A DNA stretch of 64,000 nt. It comes from Agroathelia rolfsii (Eukaryota > Basidiomycota > Agaricomycetes > Amylocorticiales > Amylocorticiaceae). Positions within the stretch are counted from its first letter, which is position 1, and the number at the start of each line of letters is the position of its first letter. Positions 1-12,469 of this stretch are shown here, piece by piece. The notes under the pieces were generated by a model. That model ran no database searches. It saw only the letters and a program-made list of their open reading frames with translations, and had not been told where the DNA came from. The translations under genes and the position numbers were made by a program. Where the stretch lies: the NCBI GenBank assembly GCA_018343915.1, contig JABRWF010000008.1, forward strand, positions 3,596,001 through 3,660,000, given 5' to 3'.

Positions 1-2486
1 TTATTGGTCCCCGACGATCACTGGTAGCCCCCTCGGGTCGTATAAGTGATTTGATGATCAGTGATCGATTACCAATATAATTCACTATTGCTCAAGCTGG
101 TTATGACATGTATGGTGGACAAACTTTTTGAGCGATTGACATCATTGCCTTGATGTAGAATATTTACTAGCTGGGCTTATCCATGTAGATGCTACTGATT
201 GAATTTTGAGCCTTGATTTTTATTTTTAGTGCCCGTTAATATTTGCAATCGAAGTCTACTTCATAGCCTGAGTGGTGAAACAGACGAACGTCCCGAGGAT
301 ACACTATTGGATGATACATCCACGAAAGTAGAATCTGAAAAATATCATATCTTCAAAATAGAGCAATCTTGGGTCATTTCTCGATACTGCGAGGGCATCT
401 CTTCTGGACGGCCGTGGTTCAATTGAGAAGCTTTCATGGAATCATATGATACAAACAGCAGAGGCGATCAAGACATCGCTACCGCAGCAAGACCGGTGCT
501 TCGCGACTTCGTTCGCACTGATCCCGAGTCCACGTCCGCGGCCGCGGCCCACTATGTATTGCAAGCCTGCAGCTCTGGCGGCCATCAAATCTTGAATACC
601 ATTTGTTTCCATCATTCACCTAAAGAGGTTCTATGTGCACAGATGTGGGGTGGACTGGAGCTGAATAGCACTGAATGACCTGGATGATGATGAGAAGCAT
701 AAACATATGACGCACCCCCTTCTCAAGCTCAAGTCAATAATGAATATGCTAATAACGAGAGATTGTGGATTCCGGTCTCGAATCAAGCAGGCTGATACTC
801 AGGACTAGTATGAAGTCCGCTGGATCCGGGGTAGTTATATAACAGAGGCGCAAACCGCCGGTAAGAGGAGCATGTAGTGATAGGCGTTTTTTTTGGTAAA
901 TGAAGTCTACTTGATATCCAATACTCCGAGTCGTCAGCATGGATTTTTATGACAATCGCCGCTACTGAAGCGCGTGAAGCGGCCAAGCCGCATATCCGAC
1001 GTCGGTGAGATCAAATAGCGCGTGACTGATGTTGTCACCCCTGCCGCATGTCCTCCGGGACTCAAAAAACGACTCGGAGTATACTCTCCAGCTAGGTGCA
1101 CTCAGGCAGGCATAACTTGCCGAGATGAATACCTGTCTCTGGTCTTTGTTGTGCACACAGCACGGGCAAGGTATGGAGGAACAGCGTCCAATGTGCCTTA
1201 CTAGTACTAATAAATTATAACTCCTCAAGTTACTAGTACTAGCCTTCCAGAGTTCTAAAACTCGAATGGGTTGCCGGCCTGTCCGAGCCACGGCCAATCT
1301 AATGAACGACGAGTTCTGAACGCGGAGGTTGGAGGGTGTTCATTTCATCTCAATTCTCCAATTGTCCAGGCTCTTTGAACTGTTTCCGCACGGGCAACTT
1401 GAGGTCAAAACAATGCCTCGGGTTTGAATTGGTCCCCGCTTGCCTCCCTCATTCATTAATCTAGGAGCGAACAGCGACGAACAATGTGTATCAATCAATT
1501 TCTTGGATTCTGATTTCGAGTGCTTCGTCGATCAATATCAATGCTTATTACCAATAGCTCTATCAAGTTCTCAAATTCACTTGTATGTGCTGGGTGACTG
1601 AGAAGCAAACTCTGGCAAAAATCCACACAGACATTACTGTGACTAGTACGGCTTCTCCTTGTCCGAATCGATAGAATAGCGGAAGACGCCAAACGGTGTG
1701 CCGATAGCGCCGTCGTTACAGCGCGATCTCATCGTATTTTGTATGACGAACAACTCTTGTGTTGATGTCAGTAGTTTGGCTTTTGGTTCGTAAAATGATG
1801 TAACATATGTAACCTGTGATACTGATTCTTCAACCCGAGGTGCGATCCAACCCGTTAAATCTCCGCAAAATTAAATTCCATCGGACCGCATGCCCGAGGA
1901 TGTTCTCCTCGGCTTGATCAGTCTCAAAACGAGCATTTCTACTTACAAATACGATGAGACGGCAGGCAAAGTCAACTACTAATGGCTTGTATAAAACTAA
2001 TTATCCATTTATTTCTTCTCAACATATGTCTCCCACACTGCTCATTACCTATAAGCATAAGGAAATTACTGGCTGGGCCTAATAAGAGGTTCGAAACCCT
2101 TTCCGAGCTCGAGGCCATGAGCCTTGCCATGAATATGGTCTTAAAAAAAGCGAGATGCCGTGCATGCGAAAACGATCGACGCTCTTTACGAGTCTCTAAT
2201 CACTCCGACACCGGTGATATTCAACACCAATATTGCATGTTCAGTAGTATACACGATGTGATCAGTCGCACAAAGCTGGTGAAACTTTCGCCAAGGATCT
2301 GCATCTGCACTGAAGAGCGCAAACACCGTGTGATTAGTAAATGAATGCCAGTGTATTTGCATCAGTTCTAACAGTCTTCCAAGGTATCCTGATTGGAGAA
2401 AAGAAAACTATCAAATATAAACATGATAGCACAAAAGCATTGGGATACACCACATATCAACAAGGGATTACCTGCGCTCTAACGTA
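1..2486. other. Gene-poor stretch, no confident gene
   Basis: The open frames here are short (229-426, 436-678 and 1982-2344 on +; 962-1297 on -) and show no domain I recognise. The frame at 230-426 is preceded by a pyrimidine-rich TTTTTAG that could be a splice acceptor, so it might be the last exon of a gene starting outside the window. No RNA gene, long repeat or mobile-element remnant is apparent by eye. Confidence 0.4.
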
Positions 2487-3266
2487 TTAGTTACGGAGCC
2501 ATGCTGTTTTCGCTAATTTCTTCTGCTTTTTCTGTTCTTTGTAACGCTCCTGAAATTGGTTTTGGTCAAGCAAAATAAAAGAAAGACAAATGGTGGGGTC
2601 ACTTACTATGTCTTTCTTCGTTGTTCTTTTTTTCTTCCTCCCATCAGCATCCTCTTCTTCCACCTTGCGTTTCTCCACGTCCTTCTCCCAGGCGTTGACG
2701 TCAAAATAAAACTCACTCATCCGTCTGGCTCTTTCATATTCCGATACATGGCTTGGATCACGCGCGTCCATCTTGGTAAATGCACCTGTGCGAGCATTAA
2801 ACCTAGCTGTGGATGCGAGTGAACCACCAGGCCCAGTAGATCCAGCTAAAGAAGGGTCGAGATAAGCCAGCGATGGATCGATCCCTTGAGCTATGGCAGC
2901 TTCTTGTAGTGCTGTATAACCGGAAGGCGAATATGACGTTGATGAGGAAGATGGGACAGGCTCCTTGGTAACAGGAACCTCTGGAGAGGATGCATTGGGA
3001 TCAGCTGTATTTGGTTGCAAAGGGTTTTCCCATGTCGTCTCATGCGTTTCTGAGTTGTAGAAATAATAGGCATTGTATTGGGGAGAGAATATGGCCTGCC
3101 ATGGATTGGGCTTTTCCTCCTGCTGAGTATCTCCCCTAGTGTGTGCCTCGCTGTCGGATTTTGAAGCTACGATTTCATTTTTAGTATCGGATGGAGAGCC
3201 TGGCGTAGATACGGTCTGTCTCAAGTCAGAAGCGTCTGGGGAACTGGTCTTTGCGGAGGTGGACAT
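2487..3266 (-). CDS. WW-domain protein, small conserved fungal type
   Basis: One 57-nt GT-AG intron (2550-2606) is in frame, so the unspliced frame also reads through; the spliced product is about 240 aa. A single WW domain lies near residues 52-85 (PWQ.. YYFYN..T..TTWE.P), a module that binds proline-rich peptides. The N-terminus is Ser/Thr-rich and disordered. The C-terminal half has the segment RFNARTGAFTKMD followed by a charged helix rich in KK and EKRK and ending KTAWLRN, which suggests a nuclear protein, possibly splicing-linked (inference). The start at 3266 is the first ATG of the frame and faces the carbonic anhydrase gene 345 bp away. I do not know a specific function. Confidence 0.85.
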   Translation of the reverse strand: MSTSAKTSSPDASDLRQTVSTPGSPSDTKNEIVASKSDSEAHTRGDTQQEEKPNPWQAIFSPQYNAYYFYNSETHETTWENPLQPNTADPNASSPEVPVTKEPVPSSSSTSYSPSGYTALQEAAIAQGIDPSLAYLDPSLAGSTGPGGSLASTARFNARTGAFTKMDARDPSHVSEYERARRMSEFYFDVNAWEKDVEKRKVEEEDADGRKKKRTTKKDIVSDPTICLSFILLDQNQFQERYKEQKKQKKLAKTAWLRN

Positions 3267-3610
3267 GGGCGTTAAGGTGCGGAGCGGAGAAACCAGTCGG
3301 GCCGCGAATATATTTTGGGCTCCGTCTCAAATTTCCATCTCAGTCCGTCGCTGGTCCGATTCGAAACCGACAGGAAATGAGTACATAAAGCCAGTCGGTT
3401 TGAAGCAAGGAGGGTCGGTATATGCTTGTATGCGTTCATGGGCAGTCTGTCTTTTTTTCCCGCTTTTTCCCGCTGGTTTTGCGCCCATGTTTGCGCCATC
3501 ATCAACTTCATCACTGTCTCTTGGGGGTGTTCGATCGGAAATAGTAATGGGATCCTGCCCCCAATAAAACCACGTCTTCGAGAACGGCGACCTCCTACCC
3601 TCTCTACACC
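3267..3610. promoter_or_regulatory. Shared divergent promoter of WW gene and carbonic anhydrase
   Basis: A 344-bp spacer separates two divergent start codons, so both promoters must lie here or overlap the genes. It holds long pyrimidine runs on the + strand (around 3450-3480 and 3590-3610), common just upstream of basidiomycete start codons. I see no convincing TATA box. Confidence 0.4.
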
Positions 3611-4417
3611 ATGTCTACACACCCTGAGCTCTCTCGACTATTTTCCTCCAACACTCAATGGGCGAAAGACGTAGCTCAGGTAGATCCTCAATTCTTCTCC
3701 ACTAGTGCTCAGAGCCAATCTCCAAAGGTGCCATTTATTCACAACAAACAACATTCGCCAAATGCGAAAGAGGTCTAATCCGTTCAACTTCTAGATTCTT
3801 TGGATAGGATGTGCGGATTCACGAGTCCCAGAAAGCGTCATCACAGCGTCAAGGCCTGGTGATATATTTGTTCATCGAAACATTGCCAAGTGAGTCCGCA
3901 AAGCAGCATTATCGTTCGGTAGCTCAACAAATACCACGACATCAGCCAAATTTTCGCCGATGATGACAGTGTACAATCCGTCCTCGCATTTGCTATCAAT
4001 GTTGTCAATGTGGAACATGGTTAGAGAAGTTTTGTTGTTTGGCTCAATCAGACTTGGCTTATGGTCCATGATATTCTAGTCGTTGTTGTTGGTCATACTC
4101 GCTGCGGTGGTGCCGCTGCTTGTCTTCAGAGTGCCAATTCCGGCGCTACCGCTGTCCCTTCGACACCATTGGAAAGATGGCTCGTTCCGTTGACCACTCT
4201 CGCCCAGAAGCTTAATCTGAGCGGAAAACCGAATGACGTGGCTTTGAATATTTTGGTTGAGGAAAATGTCAAGGCACAAGTCCGGACCCTCGCGAAATCC
4301 GATCCCGTTCTATCTGCATGGACAGACCCAACCAGGCGACTTCACATTCATGGCTGGGTTTATGATCTTGAAAAGGGAACCCTGAAGGATTTGGGGATTT
4401 CGCAGAATTCAGCTTGA
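3611..4417 (+). CDS. Beta-class carbonic anhydrase
   Basis: Four exons: 3611-3727, 3795-3889, 3946-4019, 4080-4417, giving 207 aa with no internal stop. It interconverts CO2 and bicarbonate. The family's metal site is visible: the CADSR motif (Cys ligand plus Asp/Arg dyad) in exon 2, just after LWIG, and [10 protein letters not shown] (His and Cys ligands) at the start of exon 4. The conserved [14 protein letters not shown] segment spans the exon 2/3 junction, which fixes that splice site. There is no obvious targeting peptide, so it is probably cytosolic. In fungi such enzymes supply bicarbonate to carboxylases and contribute to CO2 sensing (family knowledge). It is divergent from the WW gene and convergent with the stress-domain gene. 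Confidence 0.95.
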
Positions 4418-4860
4418 TAAATTAGAAATAGTTAGTGTATGGAGTATAAAATTGCCTGATTTGTGGGAAAGCTCTCTATCGTCCAAACGGAAATAGAATA
4501 TCTATGTGAACGCAAGTAGCAGGTCTTCACAAGTGCACTGGTTGTTTGAAGTTTAACAATCTCACACCCGGGAATAACAATAACTTTACCAAGAAATTAT
4601 AGGTTGTGTTATAATATAAATTTCAAGGAATACACGATGAACATAGATTCAGATCCAAAAAATCGCCAGAAATACGTCAGGCATGAATAAGCCAAGAAGG
4701 GTGCAAAGAGTCCTTGAGAAAAAAACTCTGAAAGATGTTTATTGCCTTGTTTGAATGGGAGTAATGGGAGGACTCCATATACTGCCATTCCTATTGCGAG
4801 TAACCCTGATGTTTTCCAATAGGTAAATCAGTTCTTGACAATTGACAGCGCTGCATAAAC

Positions 4861-5932
4861 TCACTCATCAAAATGTGTGCCTCGTTTCGGATCGGCTCGC
4901 CGTTTCTCGAGGACTTTGCGGACTTTCCGTTCGGGACTGACCACAATGATCGGTACAGGTGAATGTGACAGTGTATATCTAGAAAATTAATGCAACGTTA
5001 ATAATTTTTCAAGGACTTCAGGTTACAAGGACACTAACTTGGAAACACTGCCCATACCAGGGGCTCCAAAAGCAGCGCCCCATGTCTGCATGACGCCACG
5101 TTGCCCTTTGGTACCAACGACCACACTATCTGGGCGGTAGAGTGCAATAAGACGATCGAGTGTCTCTGTCACTTTTCCGGCGATGAATTCGACAACAATT
5201 GATAGCTATCAAAGGGTTGAACATGTGGGACGGCAGCCGGACTGATTTCGATATCTACGCACCTTGCGGGTAGGATCATATTCGGCGGCTTTATCTTGGA
5301 TAAAGCGCATCAATTCGCGTGCTTCATCTCTAACAATTTCATGGTCCTTATCTGTAGCGGTGATGAATAAGGATATCTCGGGAAGCCAAGCAAGCAAAAC
5401 GTTTCTCCCTACCCAGATCCTCAGGATCAACTCCTCTGAAAACAATGAGCTCGTCTCCGTCTTGGACCAGGGCGTCGAGTGCCCAATCCAACGCCTGGCT
5501 GCCGCTTTCATCCGGGCTAGAAGCACAGAGAAAGACTCTGGTATTGCGGGTCCGGCTGTATCCATCGGATTTGACTTGGAGTGTGAAGCTAAACATTGAT
5601 GCGGCAGGGTTCTCAAATGTATCAAAAGATACTTTGGGTGTATAACCTGCGCCAGCGATAGGAGGACTACTACCTGTGATGGGATTCCCTGTTGGTGATG
5701 CATTGTTTGTTGTTGAGCCTGAAGGTGATAAAGACATGGTGGACGACTTTGACACTGGTTTGAGTAACGACGAAGAAGAGGAGGGAAAATATTGGGTGGA
5801 CGGGGAGGTAGAGCGGAGAGCCATTGGGGATGTCTTTGGAGAAGATGTCGGGGTACCGGAATTCTTAAGAACGGAACGCAAGGGCTGAGTCGGAAGAGGG
5901 ATATATCGTGGCACATTGTTGCCGCCAGACAT
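4861..5932 (-). CDS. Universal stress protein (UspA-like) domain protein
   Basis: Exons on the minus strand: 5413-5932, 5263-5351, 5039-5205, 4861-4978; 297 aa. The first ~110 residues are a Ser/Pro-rich disordered region. The Usp fold follows: a beta strand (RVFLCASSPDESG), the helix SQALDWALDALV, a second strand (DELIVFRGVDPEDL), a long helix (DHEIVRDEARELMRFIQ), then GKVTETLDRLIALYRPDSVVVGTKG and a terminal strand VPIIVVSPERKVRKVL. The GxxG..GS(V/S) nucleotide-binding loop (GAPGMGSVS, then HSPVP) is kept, so ATP binding is plausible. The Pro-rich N-terminus plus a C-terminal Usp domain is usual in fungi. Role unknown, possibly stress-related by family. Confidence 0.9.
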
Positions 5933-7114
5933 CTCGACGAATTAGGGGATGGTGATTTGAGGCTGAGATCTTAATGTATAGGTCAGTCCAAAGTTCGCTA
6001 AATGGCTGGAATCGGGGGGGGGGGGCATCAATGCATTAGTTCACAGCTGCGATAATGGAATGATGTACTAGCCAAGACCTCAAAGAACGTGGGTCAATTG
6101 GCCAAGTCGTGTTCAAGCTGACAGGCGGGTCGCCACATCATTGGGATGGCTTGTACGCAGTACCAGCATGAGGTGGAAAGCAATAACGACTTGGATGGGA
6201 CACTGTACACCGACAATGGCACCTGCAGAAGCAGAAGCAGAAATACGAACCGTTTGGGAACACTACCAATATGGCTTGCCACCGCTAGTACTATTAGCAG
6301 TTGGGAACGTCGAGATCTGCGAGAGTTTGCGATGTTGAGTTGGGATCTTGTTGGGTAAGATAGTATCAATACTATAATTTGAACGGCTAGTAGACACTAG
6401 AACATATAGTAATAGCCGTAGTAATAGTAGTAGTAAGGGCTGTTAAGCAGCTGCGTGGCTTCAGCCTGAGTTGCCAGTCACGATGCGGCAGAGCCCATTG
6501 GCGTTCAGACAACCGGAAGCAAATAATACAGGTACAGTAGTACTTTAAAACATGATTCTGTGGGCTTATACCGTGACCATGATGATAGACTGCTCTCACT
6601 CGTCAACTCGACTATTCTCATCCTGCAACCGCGCGATAATTTAATACATGCAAAATGTTGAATTTAGTGTGAAGTCCTTACGCCTGTCAAAGCTTACACC
6701 TCCTAGGGATTCAAGATGATACAATGATAGCCTAGTAATGCTAGTTGGGAGTGGTCGGGCAATGGAAACAGGTCTGACTACGTCACGCTTATACTGCTAT
6801 GAGTAACTCGGATTAAATCAGATAGAATCAATCCCCATAGTTGTTTTCATTGGCATTCGGTTTCCGACTCTCCCACCAGCTCACTCGCCGCATATCGCAC
6901 CATATGCATGGCATTTCATTACTAGAGCTATCCGCAATTATGCCACACACCTTCACTACATTGCTTATTATGCCTTGCAATCATTCGTTTCGATTAATTC
7001 ACCGGAACCGCGCAGCTGTGTCAGAGCTCAGCAATTTAAGCACAGAACACCGCAGGTCGTCGTCTCGATCGCACCCCAGTGACCCATAATCACCTTGTAC
7101 TTGACTAGTCTGCA
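5933..7114. other. Intergenic region between divergent genes
   Basis: About 1.2 kb between the stress-domain gene (-) and the acetyltransferase gene (+). It contains a G homopolymer near 6016-6025 and a short TAG/TAA microsatellite near 6405-6435. Open frames here are short and without recognisable domains. It presumably contains both promoters. Confidence 0.5.
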
Positions 7115-8107
7115 ATGCCGGGACAGCTTTTACCATATCTCGTCAAGACTTACCACCATGCGAAGGACCTTCCTGAGTCGGTCTGGGACGTATTCCATCG
7201 CTATCCAATCGAGAGCAACATTATGTATGCATCTGCCTTGGCTAGTGCCACGCACCCCTCTGTGCCGACCTCAGAGCTATATATCACATGCGTTGACTCT
7301 GAATCCGGTACCATCGAGTTCATTTTGTCATGCAACGACGGTCCTGTTAGGTCGCTGCCCATCTTCATCTTCACAACTCTACCACCATCAGGACAAGTAA
7401 GAGGCCGGATTTTGCCAGCTATCACTCAGCTAGCCGAATCTCTTTTAGATGCTGTACCAACTCTCCGTGTTTTTTCTGTTTTCGCGCCAACTTTGGTTAC
7501 CGAAGCCTTTGTCCACGTTTGGTCTCGAGTGACAAAAGTTGAACATTGCTTGTCACATCCGTATTATGACGCAATATTGTCCTTTTGCACACCTCAAATG
7601 CTGACCAGCCATCGTTACATAACTATGGAAAATGTAGAAATCATACTTGCAACTGAAGAGCACGTCGACGACGTAGCCGAACTGTGTTTTGGCTTTGCAC
7701 AAGATTCGGAACCATTTGTGTTGACGCAGGACGATGCTGTTATTGAAGCCACCTACCTAATCCATCATCGCTACGTCTGGCTACTGCGCGTCAATGACCA
7801 ACCAGCCGGCATTGTTTCGTCTTCTCGCCGGACCCCAGAGGTTGCAGCTATAACAAAGGTCTTCACAGCACCTCGTTACCGGAGCAGGGGCTTGGCCGAG
7901 TACCTTGCTCGGCACGTGATGAAATGTCTCTTTTCCAAGCATCAGACCGTCGTTCTATATGTTGCACGCGGCAACGTCGCCGCTAATACTGTTTATCGTC
8001 GTATTGGCTTCGCTGGTCTTAATGGGATGTTGAAGTCTACTCAAGGCGTCTCCGAGTGGTTAGAAGTTGGTTTTGACCGTAGTCATGTTCAATTAGGACA
8101 TTGGTAA
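7115..8107 (+). CDS. GNAT-family N-acetyltransferase
   Basis: Single-exon gene, 330 aa. The C-terminal half has the GNAT fold: a strand with PAGIVSSSRR, then EVAAITKVFTAPRYRSRGLA at about residues 242-262, carrying the RxxGxA-type acetyl-CoA loop (RYRSRGLA), and an ARGNVAANTVYRRIGF segment typical of motif B. The N-terminal ~170 residues form a second, degenerate GNAT-like half, an arrangement common in fungal proteins of this type. It should transfer acetyl from acetyl-CoA to an amine; the substrate cannot be told. A poly-A run directly follows the stop codon. Confidence 0.85.
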   Translation: MPGQLLPYLVKTYHHAKDLPESVWDVFHRYPIESNIMYASALASATHPSVPTSELYITCVDSESGTIEFILSCNDGPVRSLPIFIFTTLPPSGQVRGRILPAITQLAESLLDAVPTLRVFSVFAPTLVTEAFVHVWSRVTKVEHCLSHPYYDAILSFCTPQMLTSHRYITMENVEIILATEEHVDDVAELCFGFAQDSEPFVLTQDDAVIEATYLIHHRYVWLLRVNDQPAGIVSSSRRTPEVAAITKVFTAPRYRSRGLAEYLARHVMKCLFSKHQTVVLYVARGNVAANTVYRRIGFAGLNGMLKSTQGVSEWLEVGFDRSHVQLGHW

Positions 8108-8832
8108 AAAAAAAAAAAGAGGCTTCCTCGTGAAGGACGTTACCAGAATGACGCGTCTTTTTACGCTGCACCACTGGCATATTAATATTTCTTTTCTTGT
8201 CGCCCAAAAGCTAGCTTGACATCGCACTTTATCCAAGGGCACTGATTCGATACTATCACTCAGGCGCAGCGGAGACTGTATTGAAAACGCAGGACAAGTT
8301 TCAACACTGGGAGTTGTTTAGGGACAGTTGGACTGCGGGAAAGCACTAAGTTTGAAATGAAATCGCTTCCTACAAGCAGTTATTTTCCTGTTTTTGTATT
8401 ATAAATACTTGCAATATATTGGTAACACTCTGGGGTTTTCAAAAGAAAAATGCTGTTTTTACCAATCTTTTGACAAATCACTCTGCTTTGGATAAAGGAT
8501 TCGGTAAAAAGCTTTGATCACGTGACCTACTTTTCTGCGCATGCCAAACTGTGATCACGTGGCTCTCGCTTTCACAGATCCTTTTACTCAAAGTGAGGTA
8601 GTTGGTAGAAGTATTGGTTTCCGTGGAAATCTCCGGAGTGATATATAGCTGTATCACTATGCCTTAATGATGGTTTTGTTAACGATACAGTACTTTGTTA
8701 TTAGTACTGCAAACTTGCGATTGTCATGGCGCGATCATGTGACTTCGGAGTGTGAAACGCAGTCGCCACTGGGGCGCTTTTGTTCAAAGCCTTTTGAAAG
8801 CATCACCGTCAACCACGAAACAACACACGATT
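8108..8832. promoter_or_regulatory. Upstream region of FHA gene with three GATCA(C/T)GTG boxes
   Basis: Near-identical motifs occur at 8515-8526 (TGATCACGTGAC), 8552-8562 (TGATCACGTGG) and 8733-8743 (GATCATGTGAC). The core CACGTG/CATGTG is an E-box, the known target class of bHLH regulators. The spacing (about 100-300 bp before the FHA start) suits an upstream activating site. The function is inferred. Confidence 0.5.
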
Positions 8833-11800
8833 ATGGAGCCCAGTGAAGTTGGCCGCTATGGAACCCTACGACTCATGAAACGCCTCGAGCCAGATGTAGC
8901 TGTGGCTTCATATCCTATCGATGACGAGGAGATGACTTTTGGCTGTGATCCCGAATGCAGCGTCCGTCTCTATTACCCGACCGTTAGCCCCATTCATGGC
9001 AAGATTACCTTCCATGATAAGAAGGTATACAAAGGTCACCCTGCAATCTTTTTATTTGAATCTCATATTACTCGTATTCAAGGCTTTCTTGATTGTTCTT
9101 GGTACCAGCGGTCTTGCTATCGACGGCTGTCAGGTATTCCCCTCCGGAGATCCCTCAGCACCAACGACGATACCTATACCAAACAACTCAGAGATTTTAA
9201 TAAATCATAAGAGGTTTCGCTTTTTATACCCGCCGAAAGAGCTGCGCACCTTTCTCCATTCTCATCCCGTCAAGTCATCTGTTAAGTCTCTCGCCAAGCC
9301 AGTGACGCCAGGCAAGCGGCGCGCCGTCCGCATGAGCATGATCCAAAGTGCTGAAGTATTTACCCCAAGACCCAGCCGCGATCCGTCGGAGAACCTACGA
9401 ATTCTCCAGAGTCCTCTGAAACCCAGGCCGAGTTCGCCACTCAAGCAAATGTTGCACCATCAGCCCGAAGAGTCGGACGAATGGAATGAAGAAATCGTCC
9501 TAGTTCAAGGGGACCAACCTCAAGTCGTCGAGGAGGAGGAAGATCTTGTGATTGTAGAAGACGTTGAAGTAGATGACAAATCTCCACCGCCTGTGGTCTT
9601 ACCCCCCACGACCCCAAAATCCACCAGTAGAACTCGTGTGTTCTCGACGCCAAATCCACACCATAGCCCGTCATCAGGCTTCCCTCGACCTTTATCGATT
9701 CATCAGTCGCCTGCTGCCCCGCCCAAGACGCCCCGTAATCGTAGCAACCTTCATCGTGCGCTATTAATCCGAAGTGTTCAACGTGCAGTCTTGAAAGCAG
9801 AAATGGAGAAGGAACAGGAACAAGAGGAGTCAGAAGTCGCTGACGCCGTGGTGGATCAGGAGTCTACGGATGATAGTGATCAGGAGGAAAAGGATGAATT
9901 ATTGAGGGATCATCCGGATGAGGATGTGGTCATGGACACAAACGACTCTGCTCAGGAATCAGAACCCAAGTCAACACTTTCCAGCTGGAGGTCCAGCTTG
10001 CAGGCAATGACCAATTTTGTAAGATTCCGCAGCTCCAGCCCAACCAAGGACGATTCAGCTTCTGGCTCTCGAAACGTCGAAGAGGCCTCCAGTGCTTTTG
10101 CTCAAGAACCAATGGATAAACACCTCGACGATGAGAATAACGACTTGTATGGATCCTCGAAAGAAAATCGGCCGTCACCTTTGCCAGTCGGTCGATCTAC
10201 GGCATCTCCTACCAAGTTTACGGATGGCCCTCGTAGAGTGCCTATTGAACAGTCTTGGAAAGTGAAGGATCTGGTTCTTGACCCGCCTGATTCATCACCT
10301 AAGCATACGATGCTTGGTACGCCTAGACAAAAGCTCAGCGAAGCGGAGCGCAGGGTATAGTGATGGCGTTCTATGCATGTTGACCCTATTACTCACTACG
10401 ATGGTTTTCAGGCTATATCAGAGCGCCGTCGCTCAGCTTTAGTGACACCGGATGCCTTTTTCGGAGGACTTGCCCCTGGTACGCGCAGATCTTCTGTGGC
10501 GCCAGTCAGTCCCGCCCTCTCATTGACCAAGCCAATATTCCACTATGCACCCGATCCACCACCATCACCATCACCACAGAGGGTTGCCACCTCGTCTTAT
10601 AACGTCTCCGCATCCCCTGGTAAACCACTCGCATACACCAAGGAAGATGATAGCGATGATGAAGATACAGAACGCATGTTGGCCCGCATGCGGAAGACAG
10701 CAGAAGGTATGCGACGGAGAAGCATAGGTATCAGGCAAAACCTTGGGACAGGTCGTGCTAGTCTAAGCCCCCAGAAGGCACAGCCCACTGGGTTCTCGTT
10801 ACTCGCACCCGGCGCATTTGACGGAGAGATATTTCACCATGAAGACGAATCTAAGCATCTTCCAGCATCAAACAAGGATCCAGCTCTTGACCAAATCCCT
10901 GAACGTCAATCACCTTCCCCCGTAACTCAGCACACAACCAAAAGGCCTACGACGGCGGAAGAGATGGTCACCCCGAAGATGAATGGCGTGCGGGATATGT
11001 TTCTGCGTGCTCGGGAGCTTCAGACGGCTACACCGCTCTACGACGGTATAGGCAACATGCTGGCCGCACCGCTGGATCATGATGAAGTCAGTCAGGGTTC
11101 GGCTATTGAGCCTATGGTTCCATCTTTGGAGACACAAGCGGGTCCTCCACCGACGGACGATGCTCAACGTATGAAAGAGGAGATGCTGGAGGATGATCCA
11201 GATACTGCAGAAATAGCGACCTCAAAAATGGTGGTGTTGATGGATGCCGCGGCCACCAGTGACGATGATGACGAGATATCCATCCAAAGGGGACGCACTA
11301 TCCGCAAAAGTCCTAGGACGAGGACATCAACCAAATCCGTGCAACGAGTATGTGCAAGGTCTATATTAGAATACTAATGCCTAACTCCTCTTAAAAGAAA
11401 GAAACAACAGCAACTCGTATCACAGGTATCAGACAAGCAACGTCCACCGTACATGGCCAGTCCAATGCTGTATGTATTTCTTTTTCAGCTACTGTTACGT
11501 TACTATATTTGGCTCATGAATTCTTTTTCAGCTTGCCTCTACTAGCAAACGTAGTGCAACTGGCCGGGTGACGCCCGATGTCTCGGAACGACAAACTAAA
11601 CAAGCGCCTTCAGTACCTAATCCTTCCTCGGTTCCAGACCAAGACAAGGTAGCACCGACCAATCGAACACGCAAAGCGTCAGAGACACTGGCCGGCCCCC
11701 CGAAGAGGCTTGCCACGGCCTCACGGGTCTCGCGAACTGCTGTTGCGCCTCTGCCTGTGGCCGCGGATGTATCGGACAAGCGCAAACGCAGCGTTCGAAC

Positions 11801-12239
11801 AAAGACTGCTGCCGTTACTGAGCAAACCAAAGCTCAGAGTTCGAGGGGTCCTTCGAGAGCAGAGGATCCAACACATGTCGCAAAGAAGCCAAGAGTGGCG
11901 GTTAAGAATGAGGAAGAAGCCGATACACAGATCGCTCCAGTTGCCAAGGCTCCTTCGAGGACAAGGAAGGCGGTGTCCCAGCCGGCTGTGCCTGCAACGC
12001 GAAGACGGGTGGCCAAGGCATTCGCCGAGGATGCTAATGAACGCATTCCAGAGGACAAGGAAAACTCGGGATCGCCTGCGGATGACGGGGAGCGTGCAGC
12101 GGTAATGGGGTTAGGTGATAAACCCAAGACCCGGGCCAGGGGTATGCAGAATGCGCCTAAGGTGAAGAATGAAGAAGATGGAGAGGGGTCTGCGCTGCCG
12201 GGAGCTCGGACACGGACACGGGCGCGGGTGGGCAAGTAG
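8833..12239 (+). CDS. Large FHA-domain nuclear protein
   Basis: Five exons: 8833-9024, 9083-10354, 10412-11347, 11398-11469, 11532-12239; 1059 aa, all introns 50-62 nt. An FHA domain occupies about residues 8-105 (GRYGTLRLMKR.., TFGCDPECSVRLYYPTVSPIHGKI, then LGTSGLAIDG..; the FHA Gly, Ser and His positions are present). It binds phosphothreonine peptides. The remainder is long and disordered: acidic E/D stretches, many S/T-P sites, and a segment TPKMNGVRDMF..ATPLYDGIGNML before a Lys/Arg-rich C-terminus. FHA followed by a long S/T-P-rich tail recalls Ki-67-like chromosome proteins, but that is only an architectural resemblance. An in-frame ATG at 8752 would add 27 residues; I prefer 8833 because the FHA fold begins shortly after it. 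Confidence 0.85.
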
Positions 12240-12469
12240 GGTGGATGAGCAGGGAGAGGATATATAGATGACAATGGATATAGTGGTGTAGGATATAAGA
12301 TCGTGTATGAATATTGTTGAATCGATGATACCAAAAGTGTTGATGATGTTTATGTTACTTGATTCCAAATGGCGGTTGTGCCCATGCGCTAACCAGACGC
12401 TGCGGACTGCCGTCGCTGCTGCTGCCTCCTGCCATTCTCACTCTCTCCATCTGCCATCGTACATCGTCC

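Noticed and set aside
12359..12469. Upstream start for the AMSH gene adding 37 residues
   Set aside because: The extra residues are Leu/Pro/Cys-rich and lie in a pyrimidine-rich leader; the ATG at 12470 is closer to the conserved domain. Not excluded by sequence alone.
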